Part shown: piece after piece, positions 1 through 5,394 of the stretch
Position numbering within the stretch: position 1 is the stretch's first letter
Layout of the letters: the number at the start of each line of letters is the position of its first letter
Source: an uncultured Oscillospiraceae bacterium
GTDB lineage: Bacteria; Bacillota; Clostridia; Oscillospirales; Acutalibacteraceae
Direction of reading: 5' to 3'
Length of the DNA stretch: 7,704 bases
Assembly: GCA_900554535.1 (NCBI GenBank)
Contig: USIA01000089.1
Coordinates: 1 to 7,704 of the forward strand
The notes under the pieces: model-generated
What the model saw: only the letters and a program-made list of their open reading frames with translations
What the model was told of the DNA's origin: nothing
Database searches by the model: none
Position numbers and translations under genes: made by a program

Positions 1-245
1 TGATCGAACCCCCCATTCCCCCGGATTGCGGACAGCCGCTCGGTTGCGGTCTGCGGCACCCGCCCACCGTAGGAAGGAACGGCGATTACCGCAACATCAT
101 TTTCCTCCAGTGTGACATCGGAAAAGGCCACTTTGCTGTCGGTCAGGTCAATGAATTGGGAATCATCGCCCAAGCCATGTGCAAACATATCCGCAGCCTT
201 TTTCGTTCCGCCCGTCGGGCTAAAACAGATCTCGTAAAGTTTCAT
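1..245 (-). CDS. Flavodoxin-domain protein, EFR1-type ferredoxin family (partial, N-terminal part)
   Basis: The reading frame starts at an ATG at 245 and runs off the left window edge, giving about 81 residues. It begins MKLYEICFSPTGGTKKAAD. The SPTGGTKK loop is the FMN-phosphate-binding type seen in flavodoxins, and in particular in the N-terminal domain of clostridial EFR1-family proteins, which usually continue into a 4Fe-4S ferredoxin domain (not visible here). A second typical block, AVIAVPSYGGRVPQTATERL, lies at about residues 50-69. AGGAGG precedes the start by about 8 bases. It is the third gene of a leftward oxidoreductase operon, 21 bases after the nitroreductase stop, so it may act as an electron carrier for it (inference). 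After RGNG the frame reads GFDQ, which is unusual for the family. It coincides with a run of six C on the plus strand (9-14), so a further indel there is possible but cannot be judged at the edge. Confidence 0.8.
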   Translation of the reverse strand, partial: MKLYEICFSPTGGTKKAADMFAHGLGDDSQFIDLTDSKVAFSDVTLEENDVAVIAVPSYGGRVPQTATERLSAIRGNGGFD

Positions 246-266
246 TTTGGGTATCCTCCTGTCAGT

Positions 267-1114
267 TTATGATTCAATCACCCAAGAAATTCCATACCAT
301 GTATTGTCAGGAATACGGATATCGTCTTGTGGTAATTTTTCAAATTTCCCATGCAGCCCCTGTTCCAGTGCAGTCTGATGAAAATGGGAAAGGGCAATTC
401 CCAGATCCACCTGTTTGATTCTTACCTCATCAGGAGATAATTTGGCCGGATGAGTTTCATAGAAATGATAAACATTCCCCTGCTTTAAGACACGCCACGG
501 CTGCTGGTTCGTTGCAGAGGGAGCTAACCGCAGCATCTCAAGACAGACGGCATAGTCCCCCGCATCCTTTTCGTCAAGCGGAACGCCAAACCGTTCCTGA
601 TAGAAAAGTTCAGACCACGGTTTGCGCTCAGAGGATTTCATGGTGCTACGCATCAGCGATTCCCGGATGCTCCGTTTTTCTGCCGGATAGCCGACAGGAG
701 AGATGGCCGGGAACCACTCATCCACACCGATGTGCATGGCAGAGGCAAAACTGTCGCGGCTGAATGTCGCAGCCAGCCAAACTGTACCCAGTCCCATAGC
801 AGTCGCATACAGAATCAGGTTTCAAACGCATATCCGGCTGCCAAGAAGGCGTTTTCCGTTTTCGGGACCGATACGCCAAGAAATGTGCGGGCATCTTTGA
901 TGACCCCATAGGTGCCGAGTTTTTCCCCGTTTGGGTTCAATTCCTTGTCCACGATATGAATATGGACATCCACGCCAAACGGGTTGTATAATTCCCGAAA
1001 GAAATCTGTCAGTTTTCTGCGGTCTTCTTCGGACAACGGCCGATCCATAAAAGTTCTTACGCTGTGCCGCTTTTTGATAGTATCAATGATTGGAATTGGA
1101 AGTTTCTTTTCCAT
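267..1114 (-). pseudogene. Nitroreductase family protein (TM1586-type), frameshifted
   Basis: Two adjacent leftward frames together make one protein. The first (1114 to 815, 99 aa) starts MEKKLPIPIIDTIKKRHSVRTF, where RHSVR (about residues 16-20) is the FMN-phosphate-binding RxSxR type motif, and ends ...AAGYAFET then TGA. The second continues as LILYATAMGLGTVWLAATF and ends at 267. Adding one base at about 818-820 restores an unbroken 282-aa protein, close to the usual length of this two-lobed family. A second conserved block, APSATNQQPWR, falls at about restored residues 198-208. The family comprises FMN enzymes that reduce nitro compounds, quinones or similar acceptors with NAD(P)H. The start has AGGAGGG 4 bases upstream and lies 12 bases after the MDR oxidoreductase stop, so the genes are probably cotranscribed. 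No canonical slippery site is seen at the break. A sequencing or assembly error, or a fresh inactivating mutation, is the simplest explanation. Confidence 0.85.
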
Positions 1115-1126
1115 CTTGCCCTCCTG

Positions 1127-2128
1127 TTAAAGCTGAATCATGACCTTGCCGTCCGTATGCCCGTGCGCCACAAGTTGGAGCGCCTCCTGTGCCTTCTCCA
1201 GCGGGAATACGCGGGGATCGGTTTTAGGCACGATGTGGTTCTGCTCCACAATTTTTGTGATTTTCCGCAGTTGTTCCCCGTCCGAGCGGACAAACATGAA
1301 ACGGTATTCTTTCCCTTGCTTTTTGGCAGCCTTATCATATTTTGCGCCTGCCAGCGTGAACAGAGTCTTTTTGAAGCCGGAAACATGATTTCGGACAGCA
1401 AATTCTTTGTTGGGGCCCGTGCGCAGGCTCAAAAGTCGCCCGCCCTTTTTCAGGACAGAAAGCTCATGTTCAAAATCTCCCGCGCCCAGCGTATCAATCA
1501 CATGATCCACACTGGACAACTTCTCCCAATAGTTTTCCTTGCGGTAGTCAAGGTACTGGTCAGCCCCGGCGTGAAAGATGGAATCTTTCGCCTTCGCATT
1601 TCCGGTGACGATCACATGAAGCCCCAAAGCCTTAGCGATGGGCACCGCCATCTGGCCGAAGCTGCCGGAGCCACCGGGAATCAATACACTTTGCCCCGGT
1701 TTTGCCTCCAATTCCTCCGTGATGCCCTGCCATGCGGTCAGGCCCGTCAGCGGGATAGCGGCTGCGGTGATAAAATCGTAGCCGGAAGGCATGGGGGCAA
1801 GCGCCGCCCGGTCAATCGCCACATATTCCGCAAACGCGCCGATCTTAGCCAATGGGAGCCGGGCATATACCCTGTCACCGGCCTGAAATTCGGTGACATT
1901 TTTCCCGACTTTCTCAACCACACCGGCACACTCGTTTCCGAGGGTGAGCGGCATAGGGTAGTCTTGGATCAGTTTGACGCTGCCTGTCAGGATCAAGAGT
2001 TCAAGCGGATTGACCGCTGCTGCTTTTACCCGAACCAAAACCTCATTCGGGCCGATTTCAGGATTTGGAATATCCCGCAAAACGGTGTTGATAGTTTTCT
2101 CATATTTGTCAATCTGAATAGCCTTCAT
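1127..2128 (-). CDS. MDR-family (zinc-independent) NADPH-dependent oxidoreductase, quinone-reductase-like
   Basis: This 333-aa protein belongs to the medium-chain dehydrogenase/reductase superfamily. An N-terminal GroES-like domain covers about residues 1-115 and includes LTLGNECAGVVEKVG (61-75) and GDRVYAR (84-90). A Rossmann nucleotide-binding domain follows, with GGSGSFGQMA (about 152-161), the AXXGXXG-like motif of quinone oxidoreductases. The C-terminus ends in the usual DGKVMIQL type strand. The catalytic-zinc and structural-zinc ligands of classical alcohol dehydrogenases are absent, which favours the quinone/enone reductase branch; the substrate is unknown. The ATG at 2128 is preceded by AGGAGGT at a slightly long 12-base spacing. 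It is the first gene of the leftward operon and is transcribed from the TTGACT/TATACT promoter at 2261-2289. Divergent Rrf2 repressor and operators imply inducible expression (inference). Confidence 0.9.
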   Translation of the reverse strand: MKAIQIDKYEKTINTVLRDIPNPEIGPNEVLVRVKAAAVNPLELLILTGSVKLIQDYPMPLTLGNECAGVVEKVGKNVTEFQAGDRVYARLPLAKIGAFAEYVAIDRAALAPMPSGYDFITAAAIPLTGLTAWQGITEELEAKPGQSVLIPGGSGSFGQMAVPIAKALGLHVIVTGNAKAKDSIFHAGADQYLDYRKENYWEKLSSVDHVIDTLGAGDFEHELSVLKKGGRLLSLRTGPNKEFAVRNHVSGFKKTLFTLAGAKYDKAAKKQGKEYRFMFVRSDGEQLRKITKIVEQNHIVPKTDPRVFPLEKAQEALQLVAHGHTDGKVMIQL

Positions 2129-2230
2129 AGAAAGATTGTGACCTCCTACCGGTTACTGATTTCTTATCACGCCTTTGGGGAATCCGTGGCTTTCCCTTGC
2201 ATTTCCGCTGTGAAGCGTGTAAAATAGATT

Positions 2231-2253
2231 GATGTAAGGCGTTCACTTACATC
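2231..2253. promoter_or_regulatory. Operator 1: GATGTAAG-N7-CTTACATC dyad
   Basis: A perfect 8-bp inverted repeat, GATGTAAG (2231-2238) and CTTACATC (2246-2253), is separated by 7 bases. It lies just downstream of the leftward -10 box, at about the transcription start of the oxidoreductase operon. Its half-sites and spacing match operator 2, with centres 46 bp apart. It is probably bound by the Rrf2 regulator encoded next door; the assignment is inference from position. Confidence 0.8.
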
Positions 2254-2260
2254 AGTGTTT

Positions 2261-2289
2261 AGTATAACACGCGCAAGATGTAAAGTCAA
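2261..2289 (-). promoter_or_regulatory. Sigma-A promoter of the leftward oxidoreductase operon
   Basis: On the minus strand, TTGACT (plus coordinates 2284-2289) is followed by a 17-base spacer and TATACT (2261-2266), each one mismatch from consensus. The start point should be about 2254. The -35 box lies in the spacer of operator 2, and operator 1 begins right at the predicted start. Binding at either site should therefore block transcription. Confidence 0.8.
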
Positions 2290-2305
2290 TATTTACATCT
2301 TGCGC
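2271..2305. promoter_or_regulatory. Operator 2: 14-bp perfect inverted repeat containing GATGTAAA-N7-TTTACATC
   Basis: GCGCAAGATGTAAA (2271-2284) and TTTACATCTTGCGC (2292-2305) form a perfect 14-bp dyad around a 7-base centre. The inner 8 bases repeat the half-site of operator 1 with the same 7-base gap. It overlaps the -35 of the leftward promoter and sits 29 bases before the rrf2-type start codon. It could therefore also serve autoregulation of the regulator. It is not followed by a T-run, so it reads as a protein-binding site rather than a terminator. Confidence 0.85.
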
Positions 2306-2333
2306 AGTATTTGAATTTTGAAAGGATTTTATC

Positions 2334-2813
2334 ATGCAGCTCAGTATGAAATGTTCGGTGGCAGTACACTGCTTAATATTTATAAACGAAGCGAAAGGGA
2401 AGGCTAAGGTCACAAGCAGTCTGCTGGCGCAGAGCACCGGCTGTAATCCGGTGGTGATCCGTAATGTATTCAGTGCGCTGAAAAAAGCCGGAATGATTAC
2501 CGTGGCCCGCGGTACGGGAGGTGCAGAACTCTGTATGCCGCCTTCCGAGATCACGCTGTATCAGATTTATCAGGCCATTGAGCCGAACGGCCTTTCCTCC
2601 CTGATCGGCATTCATCCCTGTGACGGGCGGGCCTGTCCGGTTGCCCAAAATATCCGCGCAGTATTGACGAAACCGTACCAGAAGATTGAGGATGCGATCC
2701 GGAAGACAATGGAAGAAACCACACTCGAATCCATGATCGAGGACTTCCACAACCGTACATCGAATTCAGCTTCCCCGGTTCATACGGAAGCCGGTGAAAC
2801 GCAGCAAGCATAA
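2334..2813 (+). CDS. Rrf2 family transcriptional regulator (YwnA/IscR-like)
   Basis: This 159-aa protein has the typical Rrf2 layout: an N-terminal winged helix-turn-helix (about residues 1-66) with SLLAQSTGCNPVVIRNVFSAL as its helix-turn-helix region and ARGTGGAEL as the wing. A linker helix and the segment IHPCDGRACPVAQNI (about 93-107) follow. The cysteine before PV (C101) matches the position kept in YwnA-like members, and C96 is an additional one. Six cysteines occur in all (7, 13, 37, 67, 96, 101). The IscR three-cysteine cluster pattern is not clearly present, so redox or electrophile sensing by thiols is as plausible as an Fe-S cluster (inference). The start is supported by AAAGGA 7 bases upstream. 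Divergent from the oxidoreductase operon, with two dyads between them, it is the likely local repressor and probably controls itself too. Confidence 0.92.
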   Translation: MQLSMKCSVAVHCLIFINEAKGKAKVTSSLLAQSTGCNPVVIRNVFSALKKAGMITVARGTGGAELCMPPSEITLYQIYQAIEPNGLSSLIGIHPCDGRACPVAQNIRAVLTKPYQKIEDAIRKTMEETTLESMIEDFHNRTSNSASPVHTEAGETQQA

Positions 2814-2874
2814 TAGCCGAAAGCTACAACTTTAGCAGATTGGATAGCTTCGCCATTTAGCTTGCTGTTGTTTT
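2802..2874 (+). terminator. Imperfect long hairpin terminator after the Rrf2 gene
   Basis: CAGCAAGC (2802-2809, overlapping the stop region) pairs with GCTTGCTG (2860-2867). An inner stem, AAGCTA (2821-2826) with TAGCTT (2845-2850), fills the middle. The outer stem is followed by TTGTTTT. This fits a rho-independent terminator with an unusually large, branched or bulged stem. Confidence 0.55.
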
Positions 2875-2956
2875 GCGCTCGTATTAAGATTGATAGATTG
2901 ATATTTAATTAGATTGTTACTTGGTTCTTTGGTATTTCTTTATTTAGTATTTAATT

Positions 2957-3043
2957 GTGCGGGAATTTCCCCGTGTGGTTTTTCCATGTGTGGATTTGCC
3001 ACATCTGGATTATCCATGTGCGGATATTCCCCATGTGGAGGGA
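2957..3043. repeat. Five tandem degenerate 15-bp repeats
   Basis: Exact 15-bp periodicity is seen in units starting at 2957, 2972, 2987, 3002 and 3017, with a partial sixth at 3032. Examples are TGTGTGGATTTGCCA, CATCTGGATTATCCA and TGTGCGGATATTCCC. Each unit is itself partly palindromic, for example TGGATTATCCA at 3006-3016 and TGTGG-atttg-CCACA at 2989-3003. An isolated related copy occurs at 3081-3095. Because 15 is a multiple of three, every frame on both strands reads as a five-residue repeat; no frame has ribosome-binding or family support. The surrounding stretch 2875-3290 holds no convincing gene. Confidence 0.8.
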
Positions 3044-3204
3044 CGGAAAACACCTGATTTGCTCTCTGAGCGGCATTTCCCTATGCGGGAATATTGGAAT
3101 ATGGCAAGCCCTGCAAAAGCCGCTTACAGCGAAAGAAAATGCCCAAAATCGACCTTTATCCTGACAGTAAATCGTCCTGTCTGTCCGCCCATTTAAGGCA
3201 AAGA

Positions 3205-3255
3205 AAACCGCCTGTCCCACAGACCGTTTAGTTCGGCCATAGGGACAGGCGGTTT
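3205..3255. terminator. 14-bp perfect hairpin, terminator-like, best in leftward direction
   Basis: AAACCGCCTGTCCC (3205-3218) and GGGACAGGCGGTTT (3242-3255) pair perfectly around a 23-base loop. Read leftward the stem is followed by TTTTCTTT, a reasonable U-tract; read rightward by GAATTTTC, which is poorer. It stands alone between the Rrf2 gene and the trmB promoter with no leftward gene feeding it. It might insulate the two units or be part of a dispersed intergenic element. Confidence 0.5.
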
Positions 3256-3315
3256 GAATTTTCTGATTACTTACGCACTGCTGATTTTGTGTCATTCTTT
3301 ATTCAAGGTTGTCAT

Positions 3316-3345
3316 TTGACAGATTCCGCAGATACGCTCTATAAT
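3316..3345 (+). promoter_or_regulatory. Consensus sigma-A promoter upstream of trmB
   Basis: TTGACA (3316-3321), an 18-base spacer and TATAAT (3340-3345) match both hexamers perfectly. The predicted start is about 3352, leaving a leader of roughly 200 bases before the trmB start at 3555. No other gene is evident between them. Confidence 0.75.
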
Positions 3346-3477
3346 ATTGGTTACAATTATGCACCGAAATTCCAATATACCGGCTGTCCAAGCGACCGGC
3401 ATCGAGCGATCGTAAAAACATTTTACTGCCGGAAGCTGCCACTGTTTACTTGGCGAATCTGGCGGCCGAAGCTTCTC

Positions 3478-3522
3478 AACAGTATAGTCCGTCTCTCGCC
3501 ATGTGCGGACTGAGTCACTGTT
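3478..3522 (+). other. Leader hairpin upstream of trmB
   Basis: AACAGT (3478-3483) and AGTCCG (3486-3491) pair with ACTGTT (3517-3522) and CGGACT (3506-3511). This makes a two-part stem with an internal loop and a 14-base apical loop, lying 32 bases before the trmB start. There is no T-run, so it is not a terminator. It matches no riboswitch or leader class that I recognise. Confidence 0.4.
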
Positions 3523-3554
3523 CTATAAATCGAATGAAAAGGTGGAGACTCCCT

Positions 3555-4221
3555 ATGAGAATGCGCGCCAAACCGTGGGCAGGTCCAGAATTGGACGCCT
3601 GCCCATTCTTTTTGCGTAATCCCAAATGTATGAAAAATCAATGGCTGGACTGGTTTCCGCGCCGTCAAGCCGCTGCATGTAGAGCTTGGCTGCGGCAAAG
3701 GATGGTTTCTGGCGGGAATGGCGCCGCGTCACCCGCAATATAATTATCTTGGCATCGATATGAAGGACGCTGTATTGGCTCCTGGCAAGCGTTTGATCGA
3801 GCAGGCCTTTGCCGAGCAAAACAGGCCGGTCGATAATGTGGCGTTGACGGCCTATGACATCGAGCGCCTGCCAGATATTCTCGGACCACAGGACCGCATC
3901 TCGCGCCTGTACATCAATTTTTGCAACCCATGGCCAAAACCGCGCCACCATAAGCGCCGCCTGACCCATCCGCGTCAACTGATGCTGTACCGCCCGTTGC
4001 TGGAACCGGATGCCGAGTTATGGTTCAAAACGGACGACGATGCGCTGTTCGCTGCCACTTTGCGTTATTTGCCGGAAGCGGGCTTTTCCGTGTTTGCCCA
4101 AACGCACGACCTGCACGCCTTGCATTGCCCAGAAAACGTGATGACCGAGCACGAAGCGATGTTTTCCAAAGAAGGCATTCCCATCAAGGCGTTAAAAGCT
4201 CGAGTGTCCGTTTCTGACTAA
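3555..4221 (+). pseudogene. trmB: tRNA (guanine-N7-)-methyltransferase TrmB, frameshifted
   Basis: TrmB transfers a methyl group from S-adenosylmethionine to N7 of G46 in the tRNA variable loop. The start ATG at 3555 (MRMRAKPWAGPELDACPFF) has GGTGGAG just upstream. The frame is intact to residue 38 (WFPRRQ). After removing one base at about 3669 it continues PLHVELGCGKGWFLAGM, the SAM-binding GxGxG block (about residues 43-49), then LGIDMKDAVL, DIERLPDIL, ISRLYINFCNPWPKP, RHHKRRLTHPRQL and the C-terminal MTEHEAMFSKEGIPIKALKAR. The restored length is 221 aa, normal for the family. The position that is Asp in many TrmB proteins (xDPW) is Asn here (CNPW). Only one extra base separates this from a normal gene, so either the gene is newly inactivated or the base is a sequence error. 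Uncorrected, an internal ATG at 3718 would give a 167-aa product lacking the SAM loop. Confidence 0.92.
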
Positions 4222-4242
4222 GTCGCCCCGTAAATATAGTAA

Positions 4243-4283
4243 GAGCCCCTACCTTCTGCTGAATTATCAGAAGGTAGGGGCTC
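4243..4283. terminator. 16-bp hairpin between convergent trmB and hsp20
   Basis: GAGCCCCTACCTTCTG (4243-4258) pairs perfectly with its complement at 4268-4283 around a 9-base loop. It lies 22 bases after the trmB stop and 17 bases beyond the hsp20 stop, so it probably serves both. Leftward it is followed by a T-rich TTACTATATTTA; rightward there is no clear T-run. Confidence 0.8.
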
Positions 4284-4299
4284 CCGTCTAAAGAGCGAG

Positions 4300-4737
4300 T
4301 TATTCAATCACGATCTGTTTTGTCTGTGGCTTCTGCGCCGATTTCTTTGGCAGCTCCATCGTCAGTACACCGTTTTCATACTTTGCGGAAATGGAGTTGG
4401 TGTCAATGGTGGAAACATCAAAGGAACGTGTCAGACTTGCCATGCGGCGTTCCCGGCGGATATAGGGCGCTTCCACCTTGGATCCGCCCTCTGCATTATT
4501 TTCCTCTTTGTGCGTAGCGGAAATCGTCAGGCAGTCCTTGTCAATGTCAATCGCGATTTCTTCTTTCTTAAATCCCGGAAGCTCAGCTTCCAGCACATAT
4601 TTGTCGCCTATGTCGCGGATATCAGTCCGGCAGGGAGCAAAGCCGCTTTCGTTCACATTGAAAAAATCATCATCCAAATGGTCAAACAGATTGAACAAAC
4701 CGGAATTTCTGCGCTCAAAAGGAATCAACTCAAACAT
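4300..4737 (-). CDS. Small heat-shock protein, Hsp20/alpha-crystallin family (second copy in operon)
   Basis: This 145-aa chaperone is of the ATP-independent holdase type that binds unfolding proteins in the cytoplasm. It starts MFELIPFERRNSG, nearly the same as its neighbour, then has a short variable N-terminal arm. The alpha-crystallin domain runs from about TDIRDIGDKYVLEAELPGF to the family signature AKYENGVLTMELPKK, with a C-terminal QIVIE carrying an IxI/V-type anchor. The ATG at 4737 is preferred over an in-frame TTG at 4746 because GAGG sits 10 bases before it and the paralogue starts at the equivalent residue. It follows the other hsp20 by 40 bases and is probably cotranscribed from the CIRCE-controlled region. 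Confidence 0.93.
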   Translation of the reverse strand: MFELIPFERRNSGLFNLFDHLDDDFFNVNESGFAPCRTDIRDIGDKYVLEAELPGFKKEEIAIDIDKDCLTISATHKEENNAEGGSKVEAPYIRRERRMASLTRSFDVSTIDTNSISAKYENGVLTMELPKKSAQKPQTKQIVIE

Positions 4738-4777
4738 AATAGACAAACCTCATTTCCGAATAAATTCAAAACGCTAT

Positions 4778-5200
4778 TTACTCAATGACAACCTGCTTAG
4801 CAGCCGGCTCTTCCGCTTTCTTCTTCGGCAGCGTCAACTTCAAGACGCCATCTTCAAATTTCGCCTGAATTCCTTCCGTGTCCACATCCGCCAGGTCAAA
4901 GGCGCGGCGAATGCTGGCGGTACGGCGCTCGCGGCATACATAGCTGCCAGCTTCTTTTTTCTCAGTCGGCTTTTCTTCGTGCTTTGCCGAGAGAATCAGG
5001 CAGTTGTTTTCAACCTCAACATGGATCTCTTCTTTTTTGAAACCAGGCATTTCGGCCTCTAGCTCGTAGTGGCTACCTGCATCCCGAATATCGGTCACGC
5101 AGGGGACATTTTCTTGCCCACGAGCAAAGTTGGAACCCAGCATACGGAAAAACTGGTTGGCTAACGAATCTGTGCGTTCAAAAGGAATTAAATCAAACAT
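4778..5200 (-). CDS. Small heat-shock protein, Hsp20/alpha-crystallin family (first copy in operon)
   Basis: This 140-aa paralogue of the downstream gene begins MFDLIPFERTDSLANQFF. The alpha-crystallin domain spans from TDIRDAGSHYELEAEMPGF to AKFEDGVLKLTLPKK, and the end is KQVVIE. Both genes share the same N-terminal LIPFER motif and nearly the same ribosome-binding region (AAATGAGGT), so the pair looks like a tandem duplication that has since diverged, mainly in the N-terminal arm and the charged loop (EKPTEKKEAG here). Paralogues of this kind may form mixed oligomers (inference). The upstream 160 bases are AT-rich leader reaching to the CIRCE element at 5359-5393. Confidence 0.94.
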   Translation of the reverse strand: MFDLIPFERTDSLANQFFRMLGSNFARGQENVPCVTDIRDAGSHYELEAEMPGFKKEEIHVEVENNCLILSAKHEEKPTEKKEAGSYVCRERRTASIRRAFDLADVDTEGIQAKFEDGVLKLTLPKKKAEEPAAKQVVIE

Positions 5201-5358
5201 ACTTCATACCTCATTTCTTGAAAGCCTTAAGATAGCATCCGTTATCTTTGACGAAGCATCCTTTGATTTTGTCTTTCGGGATTTTATCATCCCTTTGACA
5301 TCTTTTATCATACGGGCCATTTGTAAATAGTCTGTGAATATATATTTAACAAAAAGTT

Positions 5359-5393
5359 AATTTTAGCACTTAATATCTAAGAGTGCTAAAATT
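5359..5393. promoter_or_regulatory. CIRCE element (HrcA operator)
   Basis: TTAGCACTT (5363-5371), 9 bases, then GAGTGCTAA (5381-5389) match the CIRCE consensus TTAGCACTC-N9-GAGTGCTAA with one mismatch in the left arm. The dyad extends outward to AATTTTAGCACT/AGTGCTAAAATT (5359-5370 and 5382-5393). CIRCE is bound by the HrcA repressor, which loses activity on heat shock. It lies 163 bases before the first hsp20 start and about 20 bases upstream of the cdd -35 box. Confidence 0.93.
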
Positions 5394-5394
5394 C

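Noticed and set aside
815..825. Programmed frameshift in the nitroreductase gene
   Set aside because: No canonical slippery heptamer or following pseudoknot is visible, and the family is not known for recoding.
2167..2202. 11-codon leader peptide frame before the MDR gene
   Set aside because: Weak ribosome site and no regulatory residue pattern or attenuator hairpins.
1064..2227. Long 387-aa open frame on the plus strand, antisense to the MDR oxidoreductase
   Set aside because: It resembles no family, has no ribosome binding site and mirrors the codon structure of a clear MDR gene on the other strand.
2271..2305. Terminator
   Set aside because: The stem is followed by no T-run in either direction, overlaps a promoter and repeats the half-site of a second dyad, so an operator is the better reading.
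2957..3043. CRISPR array
   Set aside because: Units are 15 bp, contiguous and degenerate with no spacers, and no cas genes are near.
2951..3295. 114-aa leftward open frame across the 15-bp repeats
   Set aside because: Its N-terminal half covers the hairpin and its C-terminal half is a by-product of the 15-bp repeat; no start signal or family match.
3663..3672. Programmed +1 frameshift in trmB
   Set aside because: No rare-codon or stop context of the prfB type is present at the junction; a simple extra base explains it.
4738..4746. TTG start giving three extra residues on the second hsp20
   Set aside because: The ATG at 4737 has the correct ribosome-site spacing and matches the start of the paralogue.
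4478..5062. 194-aa plus-strand open frame over the hsp20 genes
   Set aside because: Antisense shadow of two well-supported Hsp20 genes.
5201..5260. ROSE or fourU-type RNA thermometer covering the hsp20 ribosome site
   Set aside because: No convincing complementary stretch to the GAGGT ribosome site was found in the leader; only short stems upstream are visible.
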